In this document: piece after piece, positions 51,833 to 59,519 of the stretch
Layout: every line of letters starts with the position of its first letter
Position numbering within the stretch: the first letter of the stretch is position 1
Assembly (NCBI GenBank): GCA_023662725.1
Contig: JAMPIL010000001.1
Coordinates: 394,258-458,257, forward strand
Origin: Ruminococcus flavefaciens
GTDB lineage: Bacteria; Bacillota; Clostridia; Oscillospirales; Ruminococcaceae
Length of the DNA: 64,000 nucleotides
Direction of reading: 5' to 3'
Position numbers and translations under genes: made by a program
Notes under the pieces: model-generated
What the model saw: only the letters and a program-made list of their open reading frames with translations
Databases searched by the model: none
Told to the model about the DNA's origin: nothing

Positions 51833-53419
51833 ATGGATGCAAAAATCGCAACTCTTATTATCCTTGCTGTTTACGTTGCAATAATGGTCGGGATAGGAAT
51901 TTACACCTCGAAAAAAACGAAATCTTCAGATGATTTCATGCTTGGCGGAAGAAGCGTCGGCTCTTGGCTGACCGCTTTTTCGTACGGAACTACATACTTT
52001 TCAGCCGTTGTTTTTATCGGATACGCCGGACAGTTCGGCTGGATGTATGGTGCTTCCGCAGCATGGGTAGGAATCGGAAATGCCATAATCGGAAGTCTTA
52101 TCCCATTCTTCCTCATCGGAAAAAGAACCAGGCTTATGACCAATCATATCGGCGCACGAACAATGCCCGAATATTTTGAGCATAGATTTGATTCAAAGAC
52201 TCTTAAAACAGTTTCAGCCGCAATCGTTTTTATCTTCCTTATTCCCTACACAGCTTCAGTTTATAACGGACTTTCACGTCTTTTCGGCATGGTTTTCAAT
52301 CTCGGCGAAAACGGAGCTACTTACATAATTATCGCAATGGCAGTTCTTTCTGCCGCATATGTTACTCTTGGCGGATACAAAGCCACTGCCCTTAACGATT
52401 TCTTTCAAGGAATAATTATGCTCATCGGAATCGCAACCGTCGTTGCTCTTACCATTCAGCAAAAGGACGGATTTTCAGCCGCTATAGACGCTTTAAACGC
52501 TATTCCAGACAGTACTAATGGCAAAACCGGAACTCTCGGATCGCTCTTTGGTCCTGATCCGATAAATCTTCTCGGAGTCGTAATTCTCACTTCTCTTGGA
52601 ACATGGGGACTTCCTCAGATGGTTCAGAAGTTCTATGCTATCAAAAATGAGGATGCTATCAAAAAGGGTGCAATTATCTCAACATTTTTCGCTCTTGTAG
52701 TTGCTGGAGGCTCTTATTTCATGGGAGGATTCGTAAGACTTTACTGCACAACTTCCGCCGCAGATACAGACAAATCCCTCATCGAAGTCGTAAACGGCAA
52801 ACCTGTTTATGATACTATGGTTCCTGCACTTATAAAAACTGCACTGCCGAATATTCTTATCGGACTTGTTGTAGTACTTGTTCTTTCAGCGTCGCTTTCA
52901 ACTCTTTCATCGCTTGTTCTCACATCAAGTTCAACTCTCACCAACGACCTTATAAAGCCTCGTGTAAAGAATTTCGACGATAAAAAGCAGATGACATTTA
53001 TGCGTGTATTTATTGCAGTATTTCTCGTAATATCCGTAATAATCGCCTGCAACAAGAACGCTTCCATTTCAACTCTTATGTCGTATTCATGGGGCGCACT
53101 TTCCGGAGCATTCCTCGGACCTTTCCTCTATGGTCTGTTCATGAAAAAAGCTTCCAAAGCCGCTTGCTGGACAAGCTTCTGTACAGGAATCGGAATCAGT
53201 GTGCTTCATATGCTCCTTTTCAGCATGAACATCAGTGCTTTCGACGGAATAAAGCAAGCTGTGATCGACCTCAACTGTCCTCTCAACCTGCTTTCGCCTA
53301 TCAACGCCGGAGCTATTGCAATGATTATTTCACTTATAATCGTACCTCTTGTAAGTATGTTTACTAAGTCTCCTGACGAGAAAGTCGTTGAAAACGCATT
53401 CAGTTCGCTTAAAGCATAA
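51833..53419 (+). CDS. Sodium:solute symporter (SSS family)
   Basis: A 528-aa transporter with about 13 hydrophobic segments. Family hallmarks: DDFMLGGRSVGSWLTAFSYG near the N-terminus and the SSS signature AAYVTLGGYKATALNDFFQG. Members import proline, pantothenate, sugars or carboxylates with sodium; the substrate cannot be told from sequence alone. An AAAAGGAG site lies before the ATG, and it stands alone with its own promoter and terminator. Confidence 0.92.
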   Translation: MDAKIATLIILAVYVAIMVGIGIYTSKKTKSSDDFMLGGRSVGSWLTAFSYGTTYFSAVVFIGYAGQFGWMYGASAAWVGIGNAIIGSLIPFFLIGKRTRLMTNHIGARTMPEYFEHRFDSKTLKTVSAAIVFIFLIPYTASVYNGLSRLFGMVFNLGENGATYIIIAMAVLSAAYVTLGGYKATALNDFFQGIIMLIGIATVVALTIQQKDGFSAAIDALNAIPDSTNGKTGTLGSLFGPDPINLLGVVILTSLGTWGLPQMVQKFYAIKNEDAIKKGAIISTFFALVVAGGSYFMGGFVRLYCTTSAADTDKSLIEVVNGKPVYDTMVPALIKTALPNILIGLVVVLVLSASLSTLSSLVLTSSSTLTNDLIKPRVKNFDDKKQMTFMRVFIAVFLVISVIIACNKNASISTLMSYSWGALSGAFLGPFLYGLFMKKASKAACWTSFCTGIGISVLHMLLFSMNISAFDGIKQAVIDLNCPLNLLSPINAGAIAMIISLIIVPLVSMFTKSPDEKVVENAFSSLKA

Positions 53420-53429
53420 GGAGTAATAC

Positions 53430-53470
53430 AAAAAACGTCTGTCATCAATAAGACAGACGTTTTTATTTTT
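53430..53470. terminator. Bidirectional terminator after the symporter
   Basis: AAAAACGTCTGTC pairs with GACAGACGTTTTT (arms 53430-53443 and 53452-53465). T-runs on both strands serve the symporter and the converging dockerin gene. Confidence 0.9.
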
Positions 53471-54365
53471 ATTTTTCTGTTTTAAGAAACGTTAAAAAAT
53501 CCTTATCGCCGTTTGACAAAACATATGTGTAATATCTGAGCATCAAAGTCGCATCAATGCCCGATATTGCTCCATCGCCGTCAACATCCGCCGCTGCCGT
53601 TTCTGCCGGTGTAAATCCGCTGTCCATATTCGACATGATCAATGTGTATGCCCTGAGAGTAAGAGTTGCATCCACTCCATCAACTACTCCGTCATTATTA
53701 ACATCGCCAAGCATACGGTCGGACACATTTATTCTTAAAGATAGGGCATGATCTCCGCTCGGGAAAAATTCCTTAGAAATAATATCAGCGCCATATTTGT
53801 AAAGAATATCACATAAATTAGACGTTTCCTCGGTCATAAAATCAACCGTATACATTCCGGCTGGAGTATCTGTATTTATAAAAGCATCAAATACTGCCAG
53901 TGGGTAAGCATCTGAAGTATTTCCCGAAAGAGTAAACGGATCAACGCTAAGACCTAATGCATATGAAACAGACTGTGTATTCTTATCTGTATCAGTATCT
54001 AAACGAATAGATTTAGCACTTTTAAATTCAGTATATGGAGACTGTCCGTAAACAGTAACAGGGTCTTTAAGATTATTTAACTTAATATACTCACTTTCGC
54101 TTTTCCATTTTGCAATAATATGACCGGCTTTCTTAACATCATCTTTAATATACACTCCCGCATTAATTGAAGTAACCGCATTATTAGTATTATCAATACG
54201 GACGTAAACTGTTCCATTGGGCAAAATCTGATAATTCTCAGAATCATAAGCCTTGAAATAAAGCGATGGCGAATAGTCCGAACTACTCTCAGCCGAAGCA
54301 GTAAACATTGATACAGAGCCTAATGTGAGCATTGCCGCAGTAAGGGCGGCAGCAATTTTTTTCAT
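53469..54365 (-). CDS. Secreted dockerin-containing protein
   Basis: A 298-aa exported protein. Signal peptide MKKIAAALTAAMLTLGSVSM to about residue 25, a beta-rich module (about 30-220), then a type I dockerin (about 225-290) with two calcium loops, GDVNNDGVVDGVDATLTLR and ADVDGDGAISGIDATLMLR. The module reads in part YVRIDNTNNAVTSINAGVYI and INTDTPAGMYTVDFM, faintly like a cohesin or carbohydrate-binding fold; no catalytic motif is visible. AGGAGA lies before the ATG. It follows mtnN by 14 bp and is probably co-transcribed with it. Confidence 0.85.
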   Translation of the reverse strand: MKKIAAALTAAMLTLGSVSMFTASAESSSDYSPSLYFKAYDSENYQILPNGTVYVRIDNTNNAVTSINAGVYIKDDVKKAGHIIAKWKSESEYIKLNNLKDPVTVYGQSPYTEFKSAKSIRLDTDTDKNTQSVSYALGLSVDPFTLSGNTSDAYPLAVFDAFINTDTPAGMYTVDFMTEETSNLCDILYKYGADIISKEFFPSGDHALSLRINVSDRMLGDVNNDGVVDGVDATLTLRAYTLIMSNMDSGFTPAETAAADVDGDGAISGIDATLMLRYYTYVLSNGDKDFLTFLKTEK

Positions 54366-54379
54366 ATGTAATTCTCCTT

Positions 54380-55057
54380 TCAAAGAAGTTCAGTCATACG
54401 AAGAACTATCTCGGCAACACGCTTGGCGGCGATTTTCTCAAATTCGTCAAATGACATAGCTCCCTCGTCATCCGCATTATCGGAAATACATCTTACGCTG
54501 ACATACGGCATCTCATTCAGATAACAGCAATGACCAATAGCAGCGCTTTCCATATCTACCGCATAAGGATCAAATCTTTCCTGAATACTTTTCTTGACCT
54601 CATTACTGGAAATAAAAGCTTCTCCGGAAACGATCCTTCCACGAAAGCTGTTTACATTAAACTCACCGCAAACCTTTTCCGCCGTGTTCATAAGCATTTT
54701 ATCAGACTTGAAAATTCCACAGTAAGGCGGATAATCGTTAAGGAAATGAAGATCAAGATCATGGGGAAGAACTTCGGTGGAAATAACAACATCGCACACC
54801 TTAACAGCCGTATTCATTCCTCCGGCAATACCCGTATTAATGACATAATCCGGTTTAAAATTATCAATTGCAGCCTGTGTGCAAAGTGCGGCATTTACTT
54901 TAGCTATTCCGCAACAGGAATTTATGATCTTATTATTTTTATATGAGTTAATGTAATAGTCGAAGCCGGAAAAACGTTTTACCTCAGCTTCACCAAGAAT
55001 GCTTCTTATATCGGCAAGTTCAGATGGCATTGCGCCGATAATTACTATAGTTTTTAT
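54380..55057 (-). CDS. mtnN: 5'-methylthioadenosine/S-adenosylhomocysteine nucleosidase, AUA start
   Basis: Splits adenine from methylthioadenosine and S-adenosylhomocysteine. The family N-terminus (M)KTIVIIGAMPSE is only restored when translation begins at an ATA codon at 55057, placed 9 bp after a perfect GGAGG; the first ATG at 55030 is the Met inside GAM and lies 36 bp from that site. Other motifs: NTGIAGGMN, SGEAFISS, and VDMESAAIGHCC with the active-site Glu. The resulting 225 aa is the family length. Confidence 0.85.
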   Translation of the reverse strand: MKTIVIIGAMPSELADIRSILGEAEVKRFSGFDYYINSYKNNKIINSCCGIAKVNAALCTQAAIDNFKPDYVINTGIAGGMNTAVKVCDVVISTEVLPHDLDLHFLNDYPPYCGIFKSDKMLMNTAEKVCGEFNVNSFRGRIVSGEAFISSNEVKKSIQERFDPYAVDMESAAIGHCCYLNEMPYVSVRCISDNADDEGAMSFDEFEKIAAKRVAEIVLRMTELL

Positions 55058-55114
55058 GACAGAACACCTCCGGTTAAATTTCAGAATGCACCAATTTAAA
55101 ATGGTGTTATAATA

Positions 55115-55143
55115 ATTGTATCACAAACTACACTTTAAGTCAA
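55115..55143 (-). promoter_or_regulatory. Promoter of mtnN
   Basis: On the minus strand TTGACT (55143-55138), 17-bp spacer, TACAAT (55120-55115). A CACCA/TGGTG inverted repeat lies in the leader. Confidence 0.75.
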
Positions 55144-55202
55144 GCGGAATATATTAACGACTAAAAACATCATAATTATTTAGGTATTCCAATATAAATA
55201 CT

Positions 55203-55226
55203 GCCCTTGGATTTTTATCCAAGGGC
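55203..55226 (-). other. Hairpin downstream of the 43-codon ORF
   Basis: A perfect 10-bp stem, GCCCTTGGAT (55203-55212) with ATCCAAGGGC (55217-55226), tetraloop TTTT. There is no T-run on the minus strand after it, so it is a weak terminator or a stability element at the end of the orphan transcript. Confidence 0.6.
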
Positions 55227-55233
55227 TTCTTTA

Positions 55234-55365
55234 CTATCCGATGAGCTTAATTTTAAATTTATAAGCCAAAGCATACAGCTCTATATCACTAATATTTCTC
55301 AATACTCCGTATACGCCGTTTTTGCGGGCTTCAATCTCATCAATTATCATAGCAATAAATTCCAT
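55234..55365 (-). CDS. 43-residue hypothetical ORF
   Basis: A short ORF preceded by AGAAAGGA 7 bp before the ATG and followed by a hairpin. The peptide (MEFIAMIIDE ... KFKIKLIG) is mixed charged and hydrophobic, without signal or known motif. It lies about 300 nt downstream of a perfect promoter on the same strand. It could be a real small protein or a chance frame in an RNA gene. Confidence 0.45.
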   Translation of the reverse strand: MEFIAMIIDEIEARKNGVYGVLRNISDIELYALAYKFKIKLIG

Positions 55366-55714
55366 AATATTTATCCTTTCTGCATTTAATCAGGCTGACT
55401 TATGGTTATATAATTACTCATAACTAATTTAGCCATATTAACACAACAATAAATTATCAATTCCATGAGATACGATCTAAATAATGTAAAAAAGTAACGA
55501 TCAATGGAAATGAAATCAGGATAAATCCAAAAATGAAACTATCTGCAAATATTAAATTCAACACAAAAAGGAATAATAACGATCACTGTTTGATCTTCTT
55601 GATTATTTTTAAGAAGACTGTTGCGATTCAACCGTTTTAATCCTGTATATTTCAACAAGATATGAGAGAACCTCTCCCTTTATATATTATACATCAAAGC
55701 AATGAAAATGTCAA
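55366..55714 (-). ncRNA. Orphan transcription unit: consensus promoter without recognisable gene
   Basis: The minus strand has perfect TTGACA (55714-55709), 17-bp spacer and perfect TATAAT (55691-55686). The predicted RNA begins with a GAGAG/CTCTC hairpin (about 55664-55676), then a TCTTCTT/AAGAAGA hairpin (about 55596-55619). A 38-codon TTG frame (55655-55539) is possible but poorly spaced from its ribosome site. The rest is AT-rich with nothing recognised. A small RNA or leader is suggested, not proven. Confidence 0.4.
55686..55714 (-). promoter_or_regulatory. Perfect consensus promoter of the orphan unit
   Basis: Perfect -35 and -10 hexamers with 17-bp spacing and TG before the -10 (TTTGATG then TATAAT). 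Confidence 0.85.
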
Positions 55715-55777
55715 GCATTTTAACTGAAATCATCTATGACAAAAACTCTTTTCATTTAAGAGTATGTAACCAAAAAG

Positions 55778-55806
55778 AAAAAGGTGCATGAAAGCACCTT
55801 TTTTCT
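55778..55806 (-). terminator. Terminator after the three-module dockerin gene
   Basis: AAAAAGGTGC (55778-55787) pairs with GCACCTTTTT (55794-55803); on the minus strand T-runs follow. Confidence 0.88.
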
Positions 55807-55829
55807 TAGAAATCTGATTTTTATACTAA

Positions 55830-57881
55830 TCAGGCATTAGGATCAAGTGTTGGAACAAGTTCAAGCTTGAACTTCTGAATCTGAAGAGCATCTTCGTTTG
55901 TAACACCGCTTACTCCGTTTTCATAAACATCAGCATTCATCAGTCCCTGTGCTGTTATATGAGTTGGATCAGAACCTTTAAGACCATACTTATCAGGGTT
56001 AGAAAGCGACTGCATGATAAGAACAGCGTCAGACATATCTACCTTACCATCGCAGTTAGCGTCGCCCCATACAATCTTGGAAGGATCGCCTTCGTCAATT
56101 GGATTAGTCGTTGTAGTTGTAACTGTTGAAGTAGTTGTTGTGCTTGTAGTAGTTGTTGTTGTAGTAGTGGTAGTAGTTGTTGTTGTCGTGGTAGTTGTAG
56201 TAGTTGTTGTTTCAGGAATGTTATAATAAACCTCAACATTGCTTATAGTGATAGAATCTGCCTCACCGTAATAATAGCCGAGATTAACGGTTCCTTCCTT
56301 AACATTAACAAGGTTTGTTTCAGCGTTTGAACCGGCTATTTGATCAGGAAGAATCCACATAACGCTTGTAGTTTCACCAGGATTTAAAACAACGTAATCA
56401 GGCTTTGATTCCTGATACCAATATTTATTATTATCATCAGTATCAGTTATGCTTGGATCATCAATACCTGTACCTAATCCATAAACTATCTTCTTAGAGT
56501 CAGAATTTGAAGTTATATCAAATCTTACTGCATAAACGTCCATATCCTCTTCGATTCCGAGTTCAGCGTAAGATTTCTCGATCTTATTTGCTGTTTCATC
56601 TTTATGAGAAATAAGCTCGTTTACCTTAGTGGAAATAGAAGATGTATAAGGAACTGTTTTCTCAATTGTATATGTGAGGAAAGCGCTTGTGATCTTACAA
56701 GTTTCAAGCTCTGTATACTCCTCAGCATTTTCTGTTCCATACCAGAACTGGAATGAAACGGCATCTGTAACCTGAGTTCCCATATCCTTCTGAGCGCTCG
56801 TCGGAGGTTCCCAGTAAGCTTCAAAGTAAGAGCCTGCACCCTCAAGAGTAGTACCTGTTCCGATATCATCGATAAGGAACTTTACTCCGGCTGACTCAAA
56901 TTCTTCAAGCTGCTCCGGTCCCATATCGTTATACCAGTAACCGGCATTCTCTTTGCCCTCAATATTGGCGATCTGCTTAGCGTATTCAGTATCGGCATCA
57001 GAACCCTTTTTAACGTTCATACCGCCGCCGTACATAAATTTATCGAATTCTTTATCAGATTCAACAACAACTGTAAGCGACTCAACAGTAACTCCAGCCA
57101 TATCAGTAATACCAAAATCAGCGTATGTGAACTTGTGGCTGTTTATAGGGGCATCTTCTGTAAACTCATCTGGGTGAGCGGCATAATAATCCTCATCGAA
57201 ACCTTTTGTAAGGGTAATATCAAGGTCTTCAAGCTGTCTTGAAACAGTTGAACTGATGGTAGCCGTACCGTCTTTATTATCTTTGAAATCCCATTCACCG
57301 CTTTTTTTGTTTTTAGCTGTAACAGTAGTTCCGCTTCCAGTGCCTGTTCCAGTACCTGTACCTGTGCCATTAAATGTTGTACTTGTGAGAGTTACGGTAT
57401 TATCAACCATATCGTTCTTGCTGTTATCCCAGTGTGCGGAATAATAGCATCTGAACTCATACTTTCCGCCTGGGAGAACATCAAGTGAAGAAAGATCTAT
57501 AGTGATCTTATTTTCACCTTTTTTAAGATTTATAGCAGTACCCTCCGGACCATCGGTACCCTTCATCCATTTTCCGCTCTTATCGAGTTCAAGCCAGTCG
57601 CCTGCGCTTTTAACGGAAACGCCAAGGCCGTATGAAAAGCTCTGACCTTCATAATCAGAATTTATTGTGAAAGTAATGCTTTTAGCCCCATCTGCCGGAA
57701 GTTTTCCTTCGATAGTTGTGTCAGCCTTCATGGTATCAGCAGTTTTCTGTGAAGAAATGTTGATAACCGGATCAACTACAGCCGTTGACGTGAATGAAAG
57801 AGCGCACGTTGAAACAGCTGAAACTGCCATAGCAAGACTTACAGCAGAAACTTTTATTCTGCTTGCAATTGTTTTTCTCAT
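55830..57881 (-). CDS. Secreted three-module dockerin protein
   Basis: A 683-aa exported protein with signal peptide (cut near 35), three related beta-rich modules (about 50-170, 195-415, 425-560), a Thr-rich linker (about 565-600) and a C-terminal dockerin with one good calcium loop (GDANCDGKVDMSDAVLIMQS) and one poor one (ADVYENGVSGVTNED). Each module carries a YGxGxxV-type phrase (FSYGLGVSV, FMYGGGMNV, IVYGLGTGI) followed by a Trp/Tyr-rich spot. No catalytic motif is seen; a triplicated carbohydrate-binding module is the best guess. A GT repeat links modules one and two. Confidence 0.8.
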   Translation of the reverse strand: MRKTIASRIKVSAVSLAMAVSAVSTCALSFTSTAVVDPVINISSQKTADTMKADTTIEGKLPADGAKSITFTINSDYEGQSFSYGLGVSVKSAGDWLELDKSGKWMKGTDGPEGTAINLKKGENKITIDLSSLDVLPGGKYEFRCYYSAHWDNSKNDMVDNTVTLTSTTFNGTGTGTGTGTGSGTTVTAKNKKSGEWDFKDNKDGTATISSTVSRQLEDLDITLTKGFDEDYYAAHPDEFTEDAPINSHKFTYADFGITDMAGVTVESLTVVVESDKEFDKFMYGGGMNVKKGSDADTEYAKQIANIEGKENAGYWYNDMGPEQLEEFESAGVKFLIDDIGTGTTLEGAGSYFEAYWEPPTSAQKDMGTQVTDAVSFQFWYGTENAEEYTELETCKITSAFLTYTIEKTVPYTSSISTKVNELISHKDETANKIEKSYAELGIEEDMDVYAVRFDITSNSDSKKIVYGLGTGIDDPSITDTDDNNKYWYQESKPDYVVLNPGETTSVMWILPDQIAGSNAETNLVNVKEGTVNLGYYYGEADSITISNVEVYYNIPETTTTTTTTTTTTTTTTTTTTTTSTTTTSTVTTTTTNPIDEGDPSKIVWGDANCDGKVDMSDAVLIMQSLSNPDKYGLKGSDPTHITAQGLMNADVYENGVSGVTNEDALQIQKFKLELVPTLDPNA
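56107..56211 (-). repeat. Thr-codon low-complexity linker
   Basis: A run of about 35 codons almost all Thr (ACA/ACT/ACC/ACG mixed), with a few Ser and one Val, forming the linker before the dockerin. Mixed codons suggest selection for protein sequence rather than recent slippage. Confidence 0.88.
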
Positions 57882-57920
57882 GATAAATCATCCTCTCATA
57901 AATTTCTCATTTGAACTTTG

Positions 57921-57968
57921 GGCAAAACCGCATAAAGCTATAGTGCAGATTCTTTATGTAGTTTTGCC
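57921..57968 (-). promoter_or_regulatory. Long 5' leader hairpin of the dockerin gene
   Basis: A 17-bp stem (57921-57937 with 57952-57968; GGCAAAAC ends) has one mismatch and one G-T pair and encloses a 14-nt loop. It sits between the likely promoter and the ribosome site, about 40 nt before the ATG. No T-run follows, so control of RNA stability or translation is more likely than termination. Confidence 0.6.
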
Positions 57969-57988
57969 GTTACTATATTTGCATTTTA

Positions 57989-57994
57989 ATTATA
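57989..57994 (-). promoter_or_regulatory. Extended -10 of the three-module dockerin gene
   Basis: TGATATAAT on the minus strand (TATAAT 57994-57989). A -35-like TTAACA lies 20 bp upstream, longer than ideal. Confidence 0.5.
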
Positions 57995-58079
57995 TCATAC
58001 TTAGACTATCAATTTGTTAACTTTTTATGAACTTTGTGTAAATGTGGCAAAAAAACCAAAAAGTGTAATAATTATATAT

Positions 58080-58117
58080 GCAAAACAGAGATACCGTATT
58101 TATGCAGTATCTCTGTT
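58080..58117 (-). terminator. Terminator after cdaR
   Basis: AACAGAGATAC (58084-58094) pairs with GTATCTCTGTT (58107-58117); TTTTG follows on the minus strand. It separates cdaR from the dockerin gene. Confidence 0.8.
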
Positions 58118-58133
58118 CAACGTCAATAATATC

Positions 58134-59519
58134 TTAATCAGTATTTGATTTTACAGACGTTGATGAAGAAGTCGCTGATCTGGCAGACGTTTCATCTTCA
58201 TCATACGTTGTTTTTTCAGGCTCTATATGTTTTGTTTTCTGAATCTTTACGGCTGCTTTTGTAACTGACCATACTTTATCGGAAGCCAGGCACGAAAAAG
58301 TTACATCATAACTAAACTGTTCTGAAAGCCCTTCCGCATTAAGAAGGTTAGCGTCAGCTATAAAATTCGTGGAAGTAAGTTCTGAAATAACATCTTTCGG
58401 ACCAATAACGTTTATTCTAAGGCTCTTAGTAAGCAAAGTATAATCATACTCACTGCTGTTCGGCACATTGCTTATATGAATATTAGACTGATCAAGAACT
58501 ATTTCTTTCTTTTCAAGTTCTGAATCGTCAAGAGTAACAGTAACGGAATCTACACCGGACATATTTATCATATTCTTTTCCTCAAGAACGCTGTTGATGT
58601 CAAAGGTTTTAACGTAACCAAGATCAAGGTCACTGAGAGCGATCTTACCTATTTCAAGCGAATCCGGAATCTCCGACTGACTGCTTCTCGAAGCGATCGT
58701 AAGCGAATCGACAGACATCTCAAATTTAAGGCTGCTCCTATCAAATTCCGCCGGTGCATTTACTATCTGAACGGTCAGATCGACTGTTTTCTGAGTCAAA
58801 ACCGGAATACTTATGGTAAACGTTGAATTGTTTATCGAAAGCTGTGACTGATCAATAATAGTACCATCCTCTGCACAAAGCTGCAATTCATCGCTCTGAA
58901 GAGTATATGATGAATCGAGCTGAAGCTCTTTATTGGAAACAGCATAGCAATTCGCTATCTTTGCAAGCTGAGCCGACGGACCTGTTATGGTAATAACATT
59001 AGGCTCGCAGATAAGTTCCTCACGATAGATAGTCTTTCCGTCTACAGAAACAATATTTGGAATCCTTGGCGAAACGGGAACTTCGATAGTATCATATTTA
59101 TCGAGAACAACAGAAGCTGTCTGCGGATAAATTGATTCCACCTCATATTGTATACCGGTATTGCTTCTTATTTTGATCGGAAGAGTTTTTCTTCCTGCTG
59201 TGCTTATATTATCGGCATCTATGTAAGCGGTGAAACTTTCGGAATTAAGATCCGCCGCCTGAGTTCGGCTGCCCTTTACATTAATATTAACCTCTTCAAC
59301 ATCGCACGAAATAACGCTCAAACCGCTTTCAGCTGCGGAACTTCCCGATATATCGATATTCAAGGTTATGTTTTCAATGTTTTTTGTAACCGACGGATAA
59401 AGCGTCATAGAGATCACAAACCAGCAAAAACAAGCGATAAGCACAGAATAAATCGCAAGAGAGAGGTTATTCTGAGTTGCTTTTAAAAGCCGCCTCTTTA
59501 TTTTTTTCAGAATATTCAT
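58134..59519 (-). CDS. cdaR: YbbR-domain protein CdaR (c-di-AMP cyclase regulator)
   Basis: A 461-aa protein with one N-terminal membrane helix (about 20-40) and about four YbbR repeats outside (about 45-420); typical phrases are VNINVKGSRTQAADLNSESF, VSPRIPNI and ITITGPSAQLAKI. CdaR controls the activity of the membrane cyclase CdaA. The last 35 residues are Thr/Ser/Glu-rich. It overlaps cdaA by 4 bp. In many Firmicutes glmM comes next; here a terminator and a dockerin gene follow instead. Confidence 0.92.
   Translation of the reverse strand: MNILKKIKRRLLKATQNNLSLAIYSVLIACFCWFVISMTLYPSVTKNIENITLNIDISGSSAAESGLSVISCDVEEVNINVKGSRTQAADLNSESFTAYIDADNISTAGRKTLPIKIRSNTGIQYEVESIYPQTASVVLDKYDTIEVPVSPRIPNIVSVDGKTIYREELICEPNVITITGPSAQLAKIANCYAVSNKELQLDSSYTLQSDELQLCAEDGTIIDQSQLSINNSTFTISIPVLTQKTVDLTVQIVNAPAEFDRSSLKFEMSVDSLTIASRSSQSEIPDSLEIGKIALSDLDLGYVKTFDINSVLEEKNMINMSGVDSVTVTLDDSELEKKEIVLDQSNIHISNVPNSSEYDYTLLTKSLRINVIGPKDVISELTSTNFIADANLLNAEGLSEQFSYDVTFSCLASDKVWSVTKAAVKIQKTKHIEPEKTTYDEDETSARSATSSSTSVKSNTD

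Noticed and set aside
55207-55389. 60-codon plus-strand frame opposite the 43-codon ORF
   Set aside because: It has no ribosome site, and the minus-strand frame has one and follows a consensus promoter.
56107-56211. GTAGTTGTTG-like repeats that resemble an array
   Set aside because: They are in-frame Thr codons of a linker, without spacers or conserved direct repeats, so this is not CRISPR.
57921-57968. c-di-GMP riboswitch (GGCAAAAC start)
   Set aside because: The other conserved parts of the GEMM aptamer, such as the GACGCAAAGC segment and the tetraloop-receptor arrangement, are missing.
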